DNA from: Pseudomonas pohangensis
Lineage (GTDB): Bacteria; Pseudomonadota; Gammaproteobacteria; Pseudomonadales; Pseudomonadaceae
Direction of reading: 5' to 3'
Assembly: GCF_900105995.1 (NCBI RefSeq)
Contig: NZ_LT629785.1
Coordinates: 2,046,001-2,110,000, forward strand
DNA length: 64,000 nucleotides
Position 1 is the stretch's first letter. Each line of letters opens with the position of its first letter. The position numbers were made by a program, and so were the translations under genes. The notes below the pieces were generated by a model that was not told where the DNA came from, did no database searches, and worked only from the letters and a program-made list of their open reading frames with translations. Below are positions 59,673 through 64,000 of this stretch, piece by piece.

Positions 59673-62443
59673 GGACGCATCACCGATTGCTTGGGTTCCA
59701 GAACCTGCCAGCTTTTCTGACTGATCTGATTGAAGCCATTGTGCCGGCTGATCGGCACGCAGTAGCGCGCGGTTGCCAGGGGCGCCGGAGACGCAAAAAT
59801 CAACGCAAAGCCAAACTCCGCGGCCGTCTCGATCAGGCTGGTCTGGTTTGGCCCGTCCAGGGCCAGCGCCTCATCCAGATAGCACGCTGCGCGCACCGTC
59901 TGACGCTTGTCCTGCATCTGGTGCAGCAGTGCCAATCCAGTAACCAGCTTGGCCATCAACACCGTTCCGTTGGATGCAGCCCCATCAATATCAGCGAAAG
60001 CCTCGGGCTTTTGTCCATCCTTGCCAACGATGAAGCTGAGGTAAAACAAATGCTCCACCCGCAGACCACCGCGCGCCTCCCCTTCGCGAATCAGCAAGGT
60101 CTTGGCGCGATTCAGCGTGTCATCATCCAAAACACTGCCATGATTGAACAGCTCGAACGTTTCACCCGAACCCACCTGCTCGGCCGTGCTGATCAACTTC
60201 TCGATAGCATCAACCAGCTCGCGCTGATCTTCCGGTTCGATTTTGAACACAGCAAGGTCCGATAAACGCCGGCGACCGATCAGCTGGTTGAACTGACGCA
60301 TCTTGCTATTGAATGTCTGCAATCCATCCCGCAATTGACGCAGGCATGCGGTGACGTTAACCACGGCAGTGCGTGCGGCACGTTCAATAGCCTCGCTCTC
60401 CTGTGGCAGAAGCCTGGCAAATTCGAGCATGCGCCCGGTCTCACTGTCTCTGTCTTCGCTCTGCTGGTACTTGGTCAGACCGCCAGCATGCAACTCGCCA
60501 AGCACGCCGCGAATCTTGTCCTCAAGACGCAACAGCTGTTGGCAGTCCTTCTGATAGGCTTTAAGCGCTCCCGCCAAGGATCCCAGCGACAGCTCTTCAG
60601 CGGCCAGCCACTCATGGCGGGGTAGCTCATGCAGATAATTGAACAGCGCCGGGCTGTCACTGCGGGATTCACGCAGCTGACAGATGCTTTGATGCTGTTC
60701 ATCCAGCTCTTTCAGCTTGTCCAATGCTGCGCTCAAAGCTGCTCGAAGGCGATCTTCCTCTTCCCGCATGTTCGCCAGGTACAGACCGATATGCTGCAGT
60801 TTGTGCTGTAACTGTGCCTCCTGCTCCTCGCGCGCCTCGCAATTGGCACGCAAGGCTTCCAGCTCGTCGAATTCAGCCAGCTCGCGCTCGATTTGTTTGC
60901 GCTTGCGATCCAGCTCGTCCTTGCGCTGTTTGGCAGTCTGCATTTCTTCAGCTACCTGCAGTTGCAACTGCAGGGCGCTAAGTCGTTGCTGCTGTTCCGT
61001 CAGTTCCTGCTGTAGCTGGGCCGCACTGCGCTGGCTGTGTTGCTGCGGCAAACCATCTATCTGCAACGCCAAACCTGGCAAGACCAGGCTGTCAGCGTTC
61101 TGCAACCATTGCTGCAGCGTGACCTTGAACGCAGGCCCATCCAGTTGGAAGTCACCCTCCCCCAAGGTCATGGTGCTGCGACTGAACAGCCGGTTGATTG
61201 CCTGCAGTTGTTCGGCACTCAGCGCCTGTTGCAGGTGCTGATATAGATTGCCCGACAGCGTCTGTAATTCGCGCTCAATCTCTTGCAGCTTGCCACGCAC
61301 TTGCTGTTGCTCTCGGCGGATCTGCTCAACCGTGCGGCTGCCCGCCTCTCGAACGAGGCTGACTTGCTGCTCATAGTCTTCAGTGGCTTGAGCAAGGCTT
61401 TGTTGCAAAATCCGCCGCCCGCTGATCAGCGCAAACCGCTGCTCCAGCGCCTTCTGTCGCCCTGACTGGCTCGCTAACGCTTTTGAATCCTGCTCAAGCT
61501 GAAACTTTTGTTGCAGCTTCTCATCACGTTCATGTCTGAGTCTTATGCCGGCATCTTCAGCCTGCTGCTGCTCTGCCAGACTGTCCAGGCGTCGCTGCTG
61601 ATACCAGCTTTGCCATTGCATCAGACACTGATCAATCTGCGGGCGGAAATAACAGACCTTGCCGCGCAAGGTCAGCTGTTCCTCATGCAAGGTTTCAAGC
61701 TCAACCAAGCGCTCACGTTGAGTGAAAGCCGCCTGATACTGCGCTCGATCAGCGTTAACCTCTGCAAACGCTTTGTCCCATTCCAGCTTGAAGTCGATCT
61801 TGGAATCTGGAAGGTCGCGGCCAAAGATCAGCAACAGGTATTCTTTAACCTCGTTCGACTGCAGCTGATCCAGGCGCAAAGTCCGCGTGAGAACCCGCTG
61901 AAACACCTCAGCCTGACTCGCCTGTTCCAGACGAAATACGCAAAAGTCACCCTGCTCACTACGCTTTCGCTTCCCACTTCCGTACACCATGCCGGCGAAC
62001 TCAGTGCTGCTGTATCGCTCCACCAGACGACCACGACGGGCCAGATGGCTAACCAGTTGGGGTTGAGCTACCAGGCTGTTATCTTCAAAGCGAAAATCAT
62101 CAACGACCAACGGCCCGCGATAAGCAAAGTATTCATAGTCATAGCTGACGCCTTTGCCCACGCAGCCAAGCACCACTGTGCCGGTTTCCGGCAGCAGCAC
62201 TTCAAGCAGGATATAGGCGCTATTGTTCGGGAAATAAAAGCGCCGACTGCGCTCCACATCGTACGAGCCAAAGTCCATGCGCCGCTTGTCGATGATCAGC
62301 AGAAACTGCAATGCATTGATCAGGCTGGTTTTGCCGGTGTTATTCGGTGCCACCAGTGAAACGGCTGAATCCAGGGGCAGCTCTGCACGTTGATAGCCTG
62401 CGCTATTGAGCAGAACCAGGCGTTGAAAACCATACTCGATCAT
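59669..62443 (-). CDS. mksB: MksB, SMC-like ATPase of a Wadjet-like complex
   Basis: 924 residues. Walker A is APNNTGKTSLINAL near 32-45. Two long Gln/Glu/Arg-rich coiled coils flank a hinge of about 150 residues. The C-terminal head has CYLDEALALDGPNQTSLI with the Walker B acid pair. The length and N-terminal block (SLINALQFLLIIDKRRMDFG) fit MksB of Pseudomonas. It extrudes circular DNA with MksF and MksE. Overlaps both neighbours by 4 bp. Confidence 0.9.
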   Translation of the reverse strand: MIEYGFQRLVLLNSAGYQRAELPLDSAVSLVAPNNTGKTSLINALQFLLIIDKRRMDFGSYDVERSRRFYFPNNSAYILLEVLLPETGTVVLGCVGKGVSYDYEYFAYRGPLVVDDFRFEDNSLVAQPQLVSHLARRGRLVERYSSTEFAGMVYGSGKRKRSEQGDFCVFRLEQASQAEVFQRVLTRTLRLDQLQSNEVKEYLLLIFGRDLPDSKIDFKLEWDKAFAEVNADRAQYQAAFTQRERLVELETLHEEQLTLRGKVCYFRPQIDQCLMQWQSWYQQRRLDSLAEQQQAEDAGIRLRHERDEKLQQKFQLEQDSKALASQSGRQKALEQRFALISGRRILQQSLAQATEDYEQQVSLVREAGSRTVEQIRREQQQVRGKLQEIERELQTLSGNLYQHLQQALSAEQLQAINRLFSRSTMTLGEGDFQLDGPAFKVTLQQWLQNADSLVLPGLALQIDGLPQQHSQRSAAQLQQELTEQQQRLSALQLQLQVAEEMQTAKQRKDELDRKRKQIERELAEFDELEALRANCEAREEQEAQLQHKLQHIGLYLANMREEEDRLRAALSAALDKLKELDEQHQSICQLRESRSDSPALFNYLHELPRHEWLAAEELSLGSLAGALKAYQKDCQQLLRLEDKIRGVLGELHAGGLTKYQQSEDRDSETGRMLEFARLLPQESEAIERAARTAVVNVTACLRQLRDGLQTFNSKMRQFNQLIGRRRLSDLAVFKIEPEDQRELVDAIEKLISTAEQVGSGETFELFNHGSVLDDDTLNRAKTLLIREGEARGGLRVEHLFYLSFIVGKDGQKPEAFADIDGAASNGTVLMAKLVTGLALLHQMQDKRQTVRAACYLDEALALDGPNQTSLIETAAEFGFALIFASPAPLATARYCVPISRHNGFNQISQKSWQVLEPKQSVMRP

Positions 62444-63042
62444 GGCTCTTCACCTTCATCATCAGTTTGCTCAGTCAGCACCACCTCGGACTCTGCGTCA
62501 TCGGCATCGTGCGGCTTGGCAGCCAGTGACTCGAAATGATCGAGGTAACGCCATACAGCTGGCAGAAGGCGCCAACCGCCACTGGCCACTTCGGCAAGAC
62601 AGTAATTGCAGGCACGATCAAGCAGGCCCGCCAAATTCTGCTCATCCAGGCCTTCAGCCTGTAGCAAGTCATGACTGCGCTCCATGAGTGCAACAAGCAG
62701 GTCTCGATCCAGTATCCAGTCACCAAAACGCCCCAGATGCAGCCCCTGATCAGACATGTGTTCAAAGATCAGCATAAGCAGCAAGGCCAGTTGGCGAGTG
62801 GTGACGTTGACCGCGCTATTGGCGTTGTCAAAGTGAAACCAGGCAAAACCGCGTGCATCTACGCGCAACTGATAACCAAGGCTGCTGAAAAGAGCCTGGT
62901 ATTGTTCTTGCTCCTGCTCCAGTTCAGCCCAAAGTGCAGGCTCAGCAACTCGATTCAAGTGCCTGCCGGCATTGAACAGTTTAAAAAGCTCACCCAAGCG
63001 CGGCATTCGCCCCACATACAAGGTGGCCGGTTGATTGGTCAT
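62440..63042 (-). CDS. mksE: MksE accessory subunit
   Basis: 200 residues, with two winged-helix-like parts and VTTRQLALLLMLIFEHMSDQ in the middle; an acidic tail (AESEVVLTEQTDDEGEE) closes it. This is the MukE/MksE position in the F-E-B-G order, with 4-bp overlaps on each side. It bridges the kleisin MksF and MksB. Confidence 0.82.
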   Translation of the reverse strand: MTNQPATLYVGRMPRLGELFKLFNAGRHLNRVAEPALWAELEQEQEQYQALFSSLGYQLRVDARGFAWFHFDNANSAVNVTTRQLALLLMLIFEHMSDQGLHLGRFGDWILDRDLLVALMERSHDLLQAEGLDEQNLAGLLDRACNYCLAEVASGGWRLLPAVWRYLDHFESLAAKPHDADDAESEVVLTEQTDDEGEEP

Positions 63043-64000
63043 GGGTAAATTCCGTGGGGATAATGGATCACGTTGAGCGTGTTCAATTCGGTGCTATGGC
63101 GCTGGTCCGACTGTGCAACTTGCCAATCCACCTCACCGATCAGCTCATGGTAAAGGCGCAGCAAAGTAGCATCGTTGAGGTGGGGATACTCGGCGCGCAA
63201 CCAGTCCAGCAGGCTGGTTACCGGCAGGCATCCTGCCAATCTCAGGCGTAATTCAGTGCTATCGACCAGTTGCAATTCATCCACGGAAACTGCGGGAGCT
63301 TCTTCTGGAAAAGCGGTGCTGCTCGCCTCAAAGCGCTGCGCTTGAGCCATGATGGTTCTTATTTCATCGCCTGCCGAGATCCGTCTTGGTCGATCCGCTC
63401 GCCACACAGGCAGGTCATTCGGGCGGAAGGTCCGCTGCAAACCGCGTTTGCGAACCAGGCCAAGCAGGTAACTGATATTGGCTGACAAGGTATTGTGCTG
63501 ACGTAGCTCTTCGCGAAGCGGTAGCAAGGTATCGCTGCACTGCTTGAGTACCTCGCGCCCGAGCTTGCGCAACTCTTTGGCCTGGAAAGCAGCCTGGCGC
63601 ACCAGTTGGCGCAGGGTGTATAGCGCACCCTGAGCGGTCAGAATGTCGTGACTGAAATCGAGGGACCGTTCCGCCTCTTCAAGGTAGCGATAGAAAGTTC
63701 CGCTGGGGCCGCTATCCATCATGGCGGCCATGGGTTCTACATAGTCGTCGTAAGCCTGCAAAACCTCACGATAGCGACGGCTCGCAGACATCTGGCTGTC
63801 ATTCGACTTGGCTTTCTCGGCAATTTCCAGAATCGCATGACGGTCCTGATCCAATTGCAGACTGATCTGTCGAAACAAATCGGCCAGCATTGCGCAGGCC
63901 TGCCTGAGTGCGTCCAGATCACGTTGCTCCAATGCGGCATTCAGGCGCCCCGTCGCCTCGCGAACACCTTGCACCCTGACTTGTAAAACAGCGGACAAAC
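63039..64000 (-). CDS. mksF: MksF kleisin subunit (5' end outside the window)
   Basis: At least 320 residues visible; the true start lies beyond 64000. The content is long helices (LDALRQACAMLADLFRQISL, LYTLRQLVRQAAFQAKELRK) and a C-terminal winged helix (VTSLLDWLRAEYPHLNDATL) that binds the SMC head. The length of family members, about 450-500 residues, means some 150 residues are missing. First gene of the operon. Confidence 0.85.
   Translation of the reverse strand, partial: LSAVLQVRVQGVREATGRLNAALEQRDLDALRQACAMLADLFRQISLQLDQDRHAILEIAEKAKSNDSQMSASRRYREVLQAYDDYVEPMAAMMDSGPSGTFYRYLEEAERSLDFSHDILTAQGALYTLRQLVRQAAFQAKELRKLGREVLKQCSDTLLPLREELRQHNTLSANISYLLGLVRKRGLQRTFRPNDLPVWRADRPRRISAGDEIRTIMAQAQRFEASSTAFPEEAPAVSVDELQLVDSTELRLRLAGCLPVTSLLDWLRAEYPHLNDATLLRLYHELIGEVDWQVAQSDQRHSTELNTLNVIHYPHGIYP

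Overview
The window looks like a chromosomal segment of a GC-rich gammaproteobacterium, most likely a Pseudomonas or Halopseudomonas relative. The basis is the alanine dehydrogenase, quinohemoprotein alcohol dehydrogenase, MscS and DUF1499 neighbourhood, the MksBEFG operon, and the codon use. No 16S gene is present, so the assignment is an inference.

Left part, 1-14.5 kb, is ordinary chromosome. It holds a secreted protein, alanine dehydrogenase (ald), a PQQ/heme alcohol dehydrogenase, and a five-gene minus-strand operon (PP2C phosphatase, Ser/Thr kinase with TM and TPR-like tail, tandem-FHA tail-anchored protein, small protein, Na+/H+-type antiporter). These are followed by a lipoprotein, an MscS channel, a DUF1499 protein, a zinc-type dehydrogenase and a divergent LysR regulator. 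Two gene ends survive as relics: a GMC oxidoreductase C-terminus and a truncated ABM monooxygenase. The segment ends at a strong terminator next to a tRNA 3' fragment with three TAGGACG arm-like sites. This looks like one end of an integrated element.

From 14.6 to about 58.7 kb the DNA is accessory. First come A/T-richer lipoprotein and TM2 genes and a zone of gene decay (a GDPD relic and a two-gene M16-peptidase-like relic). Next is a complete type III-B CRISPR-Cas locus: cas2-cas1-cas2, array 1, a Card1/Can2-like CARF nuclease, two small membrane proteins (one PACE-like), cas6, cmr1-6, array 2, a structured hairpin tract, a membrane-anchored CARF protein overlapping csx16, and a divergent NE0113/Csm6-type CARF protein. 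Cas10/Cmr2 keeps the GGDD cyclase motif but has no HD nuclease domain, so defence probably rests on Cmr4 RNA cleavage plus cyclic oligoadenylate signalling to nuclease and membrane effectors, with Csx16 (and perhaps the NE0113 protein) as off-switches. Behind it lies an envelope gene cluster (GDPD phosphodiesterase, three lipoproteins, a 647-residue membrane protein) with no known system assigned.

From 44 to 58.7 kb the content is plasmid or integrative-element like: two AbiEi/DUF6088-type winged-helix proteins, a serine resolvase with a candidate res site, a phosphoesterase operon, a five-gene cassette flanked by a 25-bp direct repeat, a 1623-residue MobF relaxase-helicase-toprim protein and its small partners, palindromes suitable for oriT or an operator, and ten exact-period 10-bp tandem repeats. 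No type IV secretion genes or tyrosine integrase are in the window, so the element would be mobilizable at most as seen here.

The right end, 58.8-64 kb, is an mksF-E-B-G operon (Wadjet-like SMC anti-plasmid complex) whose first gene runs off the window.
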